NCBI GenBank assembly: GCA_003331935.1
Contig: QOQE01000014.1
Coordinates: forward strand, 1-47,680
Length of the DNA stretch: 47,680 nt
Reading direction: 5' to 3'
Source of the DNA: Alphaproteobacteria bacterium
GTDB lineage: Bacteria > Pseudomonadota > Alphaproteobacteria > Rhodobacterales > Rhodobacteraceae
Shown here: positions 26,701 to 33,547 of the stretch, in pieces
How the letters are laid out: every line of letters starts with the position of its first letter
Position numbering within the stretch: position 1 is the stretch's first letter
The notes under the pieces: model-generated
Database searches by the model: none
What the model was told of the DNA's origin: nothing
Seen by the model: the letters and a program-made list of their open reading frames with translations, nothing else
Position numbers and translations under genes: made by a program

Positions 26701-29147
26701 ATTTTTAAATCAAAACCAAAGTTTTTTTGAACCTCAACTGCAGCCTTATTGCAAAAAGCAACCTTATGATCTGAGTCCCACAAAATTGTTGCATTATTCA
26801 AAACGTCTATACCGTTATAAATACGATTTAAATCCTGTTCTCGTTTTCTCAGCTCCGTCACATTTGAAACAGTTTGAATCCAGTCACCACTATTCAATCT
26901 AAAGCCAGTTACCATAGCGAAAATAGTTTCGCCTTTATATTCTGTTTCAAACTCTATGCTAGCTCCCTCGCCATCCTTAGAAGCAGCATCAACTCTTTTC
27001 ATAAAGTCTTTGTGGACCTTCTCTGCCGAACTAGAGCCGTAATCCATTGCCCCTTTATTAATTTGATTCCGAAGCATATCAATTCTTGATACCCCTGCAT
27101 CTAATTGAAAACCAATATTTTGTTGAAAATCTCTAAGGTTCTTATTAGCGTATATAAGCCTATCATCTTTATCCCAAAACGCCATCCCAGTTCCCATTTG
27201 CTCTAGCCCTTCTTGAAGGCGTAAAAGCTCTTTTTCCTTCTTTCTTAATTCTGTAATGTTTGCATAACTTTGGATATATGAACCATCTTCAAGAAGTTTT
27301 ACGGAATATAGTAATGTCTTTTCATTTACATTTATTTCACCTTGCAAGCCTTCTGGGTTTTCTTTCATTAATTCCATGGACTCATCAATCCATTCTTTAA
27401 TAGATTTCCCTTTTGGTACAGGAGAGGCATTCTTTGCTTCCTGGTTTTTAAGCATATCGTGCCTTGAGACCCCTGGCTCAAACTGGAAACCTATTTCACC
27501 TTGCACTTGCTTCATGGATTCATTTGAAAATAGGAGCTTATGGTCCTTGTCCCAAACGACAATTCCTGTTTGCATCGTATCTATTGCATCGGTAAGTCTT
27601 TTCAAAGAAAGCTCTCTAGTTTTCTGCTCAGTTATATTTGTAGTCGTTGTAATATAATCTCCGCTACTTAACCGTTGCGCACTATTAAGCATAAAGTTTT
27701 TTTCACCCTTCCACTCGCTTTCAATTTCACGGGTAACCGCCTCATCTGACGAGTCCATCATCTGAATAAATTTCTTATGATAATCCTCTGCTGACTCATT
27801 ACCCAGAGACAGCCCACCTTTTTTGAAAGAATTGTCTAACATATCCAACCGGTTAGTCCCAGGCTTCATGTCGAATCCATAGTCACTTTGGAAATCACGC
27901 ATAATTTTATTTGCGTAAACTAAATTGTCTTCAGAGTCCCAATAAGCCATTGCAGTGGACATCTGGTCAACGCCGTCTCGAAGTCGCTCAAGCTCTTTTT
28001 CCTGATTTTTTAGATGTGTTACATCTGAAATCACTTGAAGAACATTCCCATCCTCAAGCTTTTTTTCTGTAACCATTGAATAAGTGCCATCGCCCAATTT
28101 GTAAGTTGTAGTATTTTCACCTTCAAAATTTTCAAAGTACGATATACCTTTTTCAATCCAGCCTTCTTTGGTTTCATTAGGAGGCAGCTCATAAAAATCA
28201 TTCTCTACCTGACTTGTCATTGATTCCTTCCAGGTCATACCAACTTCAGTTTTTATTCCGAAATCATCATTTCTCTTTTTTAAGTATTTGTTGAATCGGA
28301 GCAGTCGCTTGTTTTTATCCCACAGCTGAATCCCATAGGACATGTTATCTATAGAGGAAGATAGGATCTTTTCTTGGACTTCTTTTTCCTCAAGCTCGGT
28401 TACGTCGTTTAATATCGTTAGAATACCACCATCATCCAGCTTATTTTCGGTTCTAATAACAGTCTTGCCATCTCTATATTTTATTTTCGTAGATTTGGAA
28501 GTTAGCTCTGCTCTTTCTTTTATTCTCTTTTTTACAAAATCTTCAACCACAAAATTTTCAGGCACTGAATAAAGACCCGCTGAAAACTGATTAGTTAGAA
28601 ATTCTGCATAGGTCATTCCTTCCTTAAGATGTATGCCTTCGGATGCATTCTCCTTTCTAGCGAGCTCATTTACTTTAATTAGCTTTTCTTCTTTATCCCA
28701 AAACATCACATGCGAAGGAATTGAGTCTATCGCATTCGAAAGCCTCGACTGCATGATATCTCTTTTCTTTCTTTCTGTAACGTCAATGACAACGGTAATC
28801 ATATGGCCATTGTTTGAAGCTGTTTCTCTAATATTGTACCAATCTCCTCCATCAGCTTCAAACTCATCTTCAAGGGAAAGTTTTTCTTGCCTTGCTTTTT
28901 CCCTCAATGAAAATCTTTTTTTTATATTTTCTTCGCTATGGATAGTGTCAGGCATACTTGCCACATCGTTCCAAGCCTTTTTAAAATTTATGCCCAAAGA
29001 GGGTTTTATAAGCAGGTTCTTTTCTAAAACATCACCATAAATCCTATTAAAACCGATAAGATTATCGTTCTCATCCCAAATTCCTAAACCCTGTTTTGCG
29101 TTATCAAACGCATCTAACATGGCCTGCATAGCTCCGTTATCTGTCAT
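23730..29147 (-). CDS. Giant soluble hybrid histidine kinase with ten PAS domains and two receivers
   Basis: About 1805 residues from the ATG at 29147, which has GGTGGAG before it; a TTG at 29165 is weaker. Ten PAS domains follow at a spacing of about 126 residues, marked by WD pairs near residues 23, 149, 275, 401, 531, 657, 789, 912 and 1172; a different PAS without the WD pair lies near 1035. Then comes HisKA with phospho-acceptor H1309 in ANMSHELRTPLNAV, the ATPase domain (NLISNAAKF, DSGIGM, GGTGLGLTI), receiver 1 (LDILMPEMDG) and receiver 2 (LLDLMMPKMNG, with LEKSS instead of the usual KP). I see no membrane segment or signal peptide, so it should sense inside the cell. First gene of an operon with a receiver and a receiver-cyclase. 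Confidence 0.93.
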   Translation of the reverse strand: MTDNGAMQAMLDAFDNAKQGLGIWDENDNLIGFNRIYGDVLEKNLLIKPSLGINFKKAWNDVASMPDTIHSEENIKKRFSLREKARQEKLSLEDEFEADGGDWYNIRETASNNGHMITVVIDVTERKKRDIMQSRLSNAIDSIPSHVMFWDKEEKLIKVNELARKENASEGIHLKEGMTYAEFLTNQFSAGLYSVPENFVVEDFVKKRIKERAELTSKSTKIKYRDGKTVIRTENKLDDGGILTILNDVTELEEKEVQEKILSSSIDNMSYGIQLWDKNKRLLRFNKYLKKRNDDFGIKTEVGMTWKESMTSQVENDFYELPPNETKEGWIEKGISYFENFEGENTTTYKLGDGTYSMVTEKKLEDGNVLQVISDVTHLKNQEKELERLRDGVDQMSTAMAYWDSEDNLVYANKIMRDFQSDYGFDMKPGTNRLDMLDNSFKKGGLSLGNESAEDYHKKFIQMMDSSDEAVTREIESEWKGEKNFMLNSAQRLSSGDYITTTTNITEQKTRELSLKRLTDAIDTMQTGIVVWDKDHKLLFSNESMKQVQGEIGFQFEPGVSRHDMLKNQEAKNASPVPKGKSIKEWIDESMELMKENPEGLQGEINVNEKTLLYSVKLLEDGSYIQSYANITELRKKEKELLRLQEGLEQMGTGMAFWDKDDRLIYANKNLRDFQQNIGFQLDAGVSRIDMLRNQINKGAMDYGSSSAEKVHKDFMKRVDAASKDGEGASIEFETEYKGETIFAMVTGFRLNSGDWIQTVSNVTELRKREQDLNRIYNGIDVLNNATILWDSDHKVAFCNKAAVEVQKNFGFDLKIGVHRRQLIKNSIKIGLFSLPPKQTIDEYISQSWQKLKSSKTGVTIELGNWIANTVGLDDGSYIQSYTDISEIKEKQAELERLYDGVDKLVNPVTIWDAENKLFFCNDAARVRNKRDWGYDLKPGVDRRDMLNHLLKRGLTLPKGISVEEYMGIQKGRMLENKEGITVESKMGDLTFLATSRMLDDGGFIQNFTDISEQKKHEEVVELQKERFSRVLGDLNSIVFESDLLSGKIMYEVPENLSNEWGDVDTNLMVNADDAYKLIKEEYREDYINAFKEHIKGNSDEVRVEHLNRMSDGSEYWYETRAKATFEKGRAIKLTGIVENIEKRKALEIKVEEAQQLVSNAINNIEAGILYWDKDDKLSLSNNYMETIFGEALEVGQTFREASKLFITSGILNLSDEDFEKWVENRVKERNAITGTEINYLPPTKEGRMLQISSRRLPDKSLIQIFSDITDLKQRELDLETIVEELNVAKEQADGANKAKSQFLANMSHELRTPLNAVIGLTEMLKEDAEDDGNDDYLEPLERIHGASKHLLNLINDVLDLSKIEAGKVELYNESFSLPALLEEVADTSRTLVEQKSNKLLLNIEPSITFINADVTRTKQIVLNLISNAAKFCENGEISIDVKVRNSSKTKLIQIDVNDSGIGMTQEQIDKLFQAFTQADASTTRKYGGTGLGLTIVQNLARLMGGDVAVKSELGKGTTFTVTIQDVEIEGTSDIDAEDLESLNRETALVSKKDGRSTILVIDDDPTIRDLMTRHLEKNNFSVLQALDGAQGIKMAREYKPDAITLDILMPEMDGWSVLRTLKADKEVAHIPVVMASIIDEKKKGFSLGAADYLSKPVERDRLIGSIGKLLGSKPGKVIMIVEDNEDLRFTIKEALTGADYHVLEACNGREALEILDNKTSKKPDLILLDLMMPKMNGFEFLEFYRKDYKNQVPVVVITGADLDENDKKFLSSETTRVLEKSSMTDIGIADQLVETIESVAGGNE

Positions 29148-29235
29148 AAAAAACTCCACCAACAAAAGAGAACAAATTCAATAATTTGCTCTCATTCAAT
29201 TAAATATCGATTCGTTGAAAATTTGAATTGATTTT

Positions 29236-29769
29236 TTAAAATTCAATTAAGTATTTGGATTCAATTCCTATATCTTGTAATTTTTTCAAACCTCCCAATT
29301 GTGGGAGATTTATAACAAATCCAGCTCCTAGAACGTTTTTATTCTTAAATTTAGCTATAAGATCTAGAGCAGCTATTACTGTCCCTCCGGTAGCTAAGAG
29401 GTCATCAATTATTAAAAGGTTTTTGTGACCATCTAAGGCATCTTTATGTATGTGCATATCCGTAGCGCCATATTCCAACTCATATGAGACACTATAAGTC
29501 TCCCAAGGTAATTTTTGAGGCTTTCTCAAAGGGATAAAAGCAGCGTCAAGATTACATGCTAGTGCTCCAGCCATAATAAACCCTCTAGACTCAATGCTTA
29601 GAATTGCATCTATTTCAACATCAGCCCATTGCTTTGTCATTCCATCAATCATCTTTTTGAAAAGACTGGCATTTTGAAGAAGGGTTGTAATATCTCTAAA
29701 TTGCACACCCTTAACAGGATAATCAGGTACCGTCCTTATACTATCTTTAAGATCTTGAAACTCTTTCAT
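29236..29769 (-). CDS. apt: Adenine phosphoribosyltransferase
   Basis: A 177-residue enzyme of normal length that makes AMP from adenine and PRPP. The PRPP-binding loop LLIIDDLLATGGT lies at 118-130, with the family segments VKGVQFRDITTLL (near the start) and SIESRGFIMAGALA (57-71). The ATG at 29769 lies inside the end of the upstream permease gene, overlapping by 23 bases, so the two are co-transcribed. Identification is secure. Confidence 0.95.
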   Translation of the reverse strand: MKEFQDLKDSIRTVPDYPVKGVQFRDITTLLQNASLFKKMIDGMTKQWADVEIDAILSIESRGFIMAGALACNLDAAFIPLRKPQKLPWETYSVSYELEYGATDMHIHKDALDGHKNLLIIDDLLATGGTVIAALDLIAKFKNKNVLGAGFVINLPQLGGLKKLQDIGIESKYLIEF

Positions 29770-30640
29770 TAATTTGCGCCCTTTCCTCGGCTTTTATATT
29801 AATGTAGTTCCCTACAAACACTAAAGCTGAACCTAAAATAATGTACCATGTTAGCACCTCATTATAGAATAAGTAACCTACCATAGAAATTAAAGGTAAT
29901 CGCACAAAATCGATAGGCATAACAACAGAAACTGGAGCTAAACTAAATGCCTTGGTCATGCAAAGGTGCGCTGTTAATCCAGTAACGGAAACTACAAGCA
30001 AGAATGGCAAATCGGTCTGTGTAGGTATCCTGATATCAAAGTCATATCCAGCACAAATGAGGCTAAAAGCAGTTTGCATAATCACTAACCAAAAGAGTAT
30101 GCAAGTCAGACTAAACTTGCGTGTCAGCAATTTCGTGGCAATGGCTGTTGCTGCGAAGCAAACAGGCAGGAGAAACGCTGCTATCAATGCCCAGCTTATA
30201 GTATTTAGATCGGGTCTTGCCACAAACATAATACCAAGAAAACCAATAGCCGCTGCGATAAGCTTTTCCTTGGTGAGTAATTCACCCAAAAAAATAGGTG
30301 CTAGAAAAACAATAAAAAGAGGGGTAGAAAACTCAAAAGCGAATAGTTGAGAGAACGGAATTAAAGCAATAGCGTAAAACCAAAAGTTCTGTCCACCGAA
30401 GTGACTTATGTTTCTTATAAAATGTAGTGAAAGGTTTTCCACCCGTATTTGATGTAGAGTTTTGAAATATTTTCCAAAAGCTAAGACTAGAAGAATTCCT
30501 ACCAAAGACCGATAGAGCATAATCTCAAAAGTGTCTAAGGATGAAAACAATTCTCTTCCTGAAACAGCCATCAGAGTGAAGGAGATCATAGCTCCAAGCA
30601 TCCAAAAAATGGACTGGGTCAACTGTGAGAATTGAGCCAT
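29747..30640 (-). CDS. EamA/DMT-superfamily permease
   Basis: A 297-residue membrane protein with about ten hydrophobic segments, built as two EamA repeats. Typical segments are FWMLGAMISFTLMAVSGREL at the start, YRSLVGILLVL, and LAPVSVVMPIDFVRLPLISM with GYLFYNEVLTWYIILGSALV in the second repeat. It is likely a metabolite or drug exporter in the inner membrane; the substrate is unknown. It overlaps apt downstream and starts 7 bases after the SDR gene ends. Confidence 0.88.
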   Translation of the reverse strand: MAQFSQLTQSIFWMLGAMISFTLMAVSGRELFSSLDTFEIMLYRSLVGILLVLAFGKYFKTLHQIRVENLSLHFIRNISHFGGQNFWFYAIALIPFSQLFAFEFSTPLFIVFLAPIFLGELLTKEKLIAAAIGFLGIMFVARPDLNTISWALIAAFLLPVCFAATAIATKLLTRKFSLTCILFWLVIMQTAFSLICAGYDFDIRIPTQTDLPFLLVVSVTGLTAHLCMTKAFSLAPVSVVMPIDFVRLPLISMVGYLFYNEVLTWYIILGSALVFVGNYINIKAEERAQINERVSRS

Positions 30641-30647
30641 TTATTTT

Positions 30648-31400
30648 TTATTTTTTTGGAATTTGATCTGTGAGGCCTGCTACATACAGTCTATTCCAAG
30701 TAGGGCTGATGGTGATCTCGTTTATGCATACTCTGGGTGGTAGTTTCGCTAAAAAAGCAACAGTCTCCGCACAGTCTTCTGGTTGAACCATTTTCTCCTT
30801 ATCTTCTTTAGATACAGGAATAGGCCTTTTATCCAGAATTGGGGTAGCAACCTCACCGGGGCAAAGGGCACAAGCTCTCACACCGAAATGACCAGCTTCC
30901 ATATTGATCCCTTCGGTTAAAGCATTTACTCCGTGCTTAGCTGCTGTGTATGCAGGTCCAGTTAGTGTCGTCACATATTTCCCAGCCCAAGATGAGACAT
31001 TTATAATTAGCCCTTCCCTTTGCTCCTTCATTGTTTCTAATACCAATCGATTTGTATAGAATACCCCGTTTAAATCAATTTTAATGATTTGGTCAAAATC
31101 CTTTTCTGATACGTTATGCCAGTTTCTGTTTTTTGCATTTAAACCCGCACTAGCAACCAAAACGTCTACCCGACCATAGTCGGATATGATATCTTCAAAA
31201 ACGACTTTTACGTCTTCGTAATTTGAAACATCAAGAGGTTTTACCGAAACCTGTCCCTCACATTTTGATGCTACCATATCCAGAGTTTCTTTGGTTCTTC
31301 CAGAGAGGACAACTGCGAAACCCTCTGATGCAAGCTTAATAGCTGAAGCCTCACCAATACCAGATCCAGCGCCGGTTATCCACGCTACCTTATTTACCAT
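30648..31400 (-). CDS. Short-chain dehydrogenase/reductase
   Basis: A 250-residue classical SDR starting at the ATG at 31400, which has AAAGGAAA before it; the longer frame to 31496 adds unrelated residues. The NAD(P) motif is TGAGSGIGEA (10-19). SGR at the end of the second strand hints at NADP. The catalytic set is N111, S137 (NVSSWAG), Y151 and K155 (YTAAKHG). The substrate cannot be told. First gene of an apparent unit SDR - DMT permease - apt, divergent from the cold-shock gene. Confidence 0.9.
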   Translation of the reverse strand: MVNKVAWITGAGSGIGEASAIKLASEGFAVVLSGRTKETLDMVASKCEGQVSVKPLDVSNYEDVKVVFEDIISDYGRVDVLVASAGLNAKNRNWHNVSEKDFDQIIKIDLNGVFYTNRLVLETMKEQREGLIINVSSWAGKYVTTLTGPAYTAAKHGVNALTEGINMEAGHFGVRACALCPGEVATPILDKRPIPVSKEDKEKMVQPEDCAETVAFLAKLPPRVCINEITISPTWNRLYVAGLTDQIPKK

Positions 31401-31549
31401 GATAATTTCCTTTATTAAATTATTCTGAAATACTACAGAGATATCACTCATATTAACAAAAAAACTAAAATTAGAAAAAATAAATTGAAAAGACACAATA
31501 ATTAGTCTATCGCTATCACGAACGAAATTTTTAGTATGCAGTTTACGCT

Positions 31550-31578
31550 TATTATTTTGTCTCTTTTATAAAATAATA
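31550..31578 (+). promoter_or_regulatory. AT-rich hairpin in the cold-shock gene leader region
   Basis: TATTATTTT (31550-31558) can pair with AAAATAATA (31570-31578), a 9-base AT-only stem in the region between the divergent SDR and cold-shock genes, 54 bases before the cold-shock start. If transcribed, it could be a weak temperature-dependent structure; it could equally be AT-rich promoter DNA. Confidence 0.25.
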
Positions 31579-31632
31579 TCCTAAAATGCAGCCTAAATAA
31601 CGAATAATATGCGCGGTCAAAGGAGATTTATA

Positions 31633-31836
31633 ATGACTAAAGGTATCGTAAAATGGTTCAACCAAAAAAAGGGCTACGGTTTTATAGCGCCAGAAGGTGA
31701 AGATAAGGACGTATTCGTTCACATCACCGCTGTACAGGCTGCTGGTCTTAAAAGACTTGATGAGGACCAAGAGGTTTCCTTTGAAATAGAAGAAGTAGAC
31801 GGCCGCAAATCTGCCATCAATATAAAAGTTGATTGA
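31633..31836 (+). CDS. Cold-shock-domain protein (CspA family)
   Basis: A 67-residue single cold-shock domain. RNA-binding motifs RNP1 (KGYGFI) and RNP2 (VFVHI) are intact, with the family start [18 protein letters not shown]. The ATG at 31633 has AAAGGAGA at ideal spacing; the frame from 31609 adds eight unneeded residues. It binds single-stranded RNA/DNA as a chaperone. The stop codon lies in a small hairpin, and the MttB-family gene starts 29 bases later, so read-through transcription is possible. Confidence 0.95.
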   Translation: MTKGIVKWFNQKKGYGFIAPEGEDKDVFVHITAVQAAGLKRLDEDQEVSFEIEEVDGRKSAINIKVD

Positions 31837-31855
31837 GATTTTTAGTTAATCTCAA
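31833..31855 (+). other. Hairpin overlapping the cold-shock gene stop codon
   Basis: TTGAGATT (31833-31840) pairs with AATCTCAA (31848-31855) around a 7-base loop. An A-run, not a T-run, follows on the plus strand, so it is not a standard terminator for the cold-shock gene. It may protect the 3' end of the message or separate it from the following gene. Confidence 0.4.
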
Positions 31856-31865
31856 AAAATAATTT

Positions 31866-33389
31866 ATGAGCCGTAGGAGAGGTGCACGTTCCAGGGCATC
31901 ACTGGGTATAGACGCTGATAGGCCTGCTTTTGTATTGCAAGCTTTTGGCGATCATCTAAACACGCTTACAAACAAAGAAAAGCATGAGATCAACGACGGT
32001 GTATTACACATATTATCTGAAATAGGTTTCGAACAACTTCCCAGATTTTTAGAGTGCTTTATTGATAATAAAACTATTATTAAGAAAAATAACAGATACT
32101 GTTTTGGGATTGAGCTTATTGAGCAATGCTTAAGTTCAACAAATAATGAAATTCTACTATATAGACAAAATCAGGAAGGCTACTTAAGTCTTTCAAATGG
32201 AAACGTTTACTGCGGCACAGGGGGTGCAGCTCCACTTATTTTGGATTTCAAAAAAAAAATTTACCGGCCCTCATTAAAGAAAGATCTTTTGAGTGCAGCA
32301 AGAGTAGTCGATAAACAAGAGAACCTTAGTTTTTTTTCAAGACCTCTAGTGTTGACAGATGTTTCGGATCCAGATCTCATGGATATATATACTGCGGTCA
32401 TATCGTTATCTGCTACTCAAAAGCATGTTATGACTAGTGTCACAAATCACAGAACCGTCGAAAAACTCGCTAAGGTCTGCTATCTATTAGCTGGTGGAGA
32501 AGGCGCTTTTAGGAAATCCCCTTTCTTATCTTTAAATATCAACTTCATAGTTCCCCCACTTAGGCTAGAGCCCGAAGCATGCGAAGTTATGAAAGAGAGT
32601 GTTAAATACGGTATTCCCATTATGGCCAACGTTTTTGGCCAGAGGGGAGCATCGAGCCCGGTTAGTGTTGTTGGATCTGTTTGCCAAACGATCGCAGAGA
32701 CATTATCCGGCTTACTTATATGCTGGCTTTTGGACCCGAATTCTAAAGTCATTTGTGGCCCTAGATCTATGGTAACGGATCTAAGGACAGGTGGTATGGC
32801 TGGAGGAAGCGGGGAACAAGCTCAAACGTCCTCGTTATTGAGTCAAATGATGCGTTACTACAATCTCCCAAACTCCTCAATTGCGGGGGCATCAGATAGC
32901 AACATTCCTGATTACCAAGCCGGTTATGAGAAAGCTCTTACAATAGCAACCTCAGCTCAGTCGGGGGCAAACTTAATAACCCAAGCAAGCGGTATGCTTA
33001 GCAGTCTCATGGGAGTATCCCTGGAGTCATTTATTCTTGATAATGAACTATGCGGGTCTGTCCTAAGCTCGATGCGTAGCGTAGACGTGGCGGCTTTGGA
33101 CAATGATCTAAAGTCAATAAAACGCGTAATTATGCAGGATAAACACTTTCTAGGGGAATATGATACCTTGAAAAGAATGAACACAGACTTCAATTATCCA
33201 AAGTCCGCGAAAAGATTATCGCCTGATATTTGGATGCAGGAGAAAGATAATATAATGTTAAACGAAGCCAATAAAAACCTTGAAGGATTACTTTCTGGTA
33301 ATTTTGAAAGCCACGTCAGCGAGGAAACTCTTAAAAAAATAGAGACCGATTTTGATATCAATTTGGACGTAGTTTATGGACAAAGCTAA
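31866..33389 (+). CDS. MttB-family (trimethylamine methyltransferase-like) protein, non-pyrrolysine
   Basis: A 507-residue COG5598/MttB-family protein. The start MSRRRGARSRAS and the segments NGNVYCGTGGAAP, DLMDIYTAVISLSATQKHV, SSPVSVVGSVCQTIAE and TDLRTGGMAGGSGEQA are family-like. It reads through without an amber codon, so it belongs to the non-pyrrolysine group. Studied members demethylate glycine betaine or other quaternary amines and pass the methyl to a corrinoid protein. No corrinoid protein or methylcobamide:THF methyltransferase gene is adjacent. The ATG has no Shine-Dalgarno sequence. The stop abuts the 3' end of a convergent tRNA gene. Confidence 0.85.
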   Translation: MSRRRGARSRASLGIDADRPAFVLQAFGDHLNTLTNKEKHEINDGVLHILSEIGFEQLPRFLECFIDNKTIIKKNNRYCFGIELIEQCLSSTNNEILLYRQNQEGYLSLSNGNVYCGTGGAAPLILDFKKKIYRPSLKKDLLSAARVVDKQENLSFFSRPLVLTDVSDPDLMDIYTAVISLSATQKHVMTSVTNHRTVEKLAKVCYLLAGGEGAFRKSPFLSLNINFIVPPLRLEPEACEVMKESVKYGIPIMANVFGQRGASSPVSVVGSVCQTIAETLSGLLICWLLDPNSKVICGPRSMVTDLRTGGMAGGSGEQAQTSSLLSQMMRYYNLPNSSIAGASDSNIPDYQAGYEKALTIATSAQSGANLITQASGMLSSLMGVSLESFILDNELCGSVLSSMRSVDVAALDNDLKSIKRVIMQDKHFLGEYDTLKRMNTDFNYPKSAKRLSPDIWMQEKDNIMLNEANKNLEGLLSGNFESHVSEETLKKIETDFDINLDVVYGQS

Positions 33390-33466
33390 TGGCGATGACG
33401 GAAGGATTCGAACCCTCGACCCCCAGAGCCGAAATCTGGTGCTCTATCCAGCTGAGCTACGTCACC
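33390..33466 (-). tRNA. tRNA-Arg, anticodon TCG
   Basis: A full cloverleaf of 77 bases including an encoded CCA. Acceptor GGTGACG pairs with CGTCATC (one G-T pair), D-arm GCTC/GAGC, anticodon stem CCAGA/TCTGG with loop TTTCGGC (anticodon TCG, G at 37), T-arm with TTCGAAT. It would read CGA and possibly other CGN codons. Its CCA end directly touches the stop codon of the convergent MttB-family gene. Confidence 0.95.
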
Positions 33467-33475
33467 ACCTAAAAA

Positions 33476-33481
33476 ATATTA
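33476..33481 (-). promoter_or_regulatory. Possible -10 box of the tRNA-Arg promoter
   Basis: On the minus strand TAATAT lies 9 bases before the first base of the tRNA, a suitable place for a -10 element with the transcript starting at or near the tRNA 5' end. No clear -35 box is found at 17 bases. Confidence 0.35.
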
Positions 33482-33547
33482 CCACGAATTAACAAGCAGT
33501 TTCCAGAGTGTTTATTAACTTTAGTCAATATTTTATTTTTTAACGGA

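Noticed and set aside
31866-33389. Possible pyrrolysine (amber) codon in the MttB-family gene
   Set aside because: The frame is full length without any internal TAG, so this is a non-pyrrolysine member.
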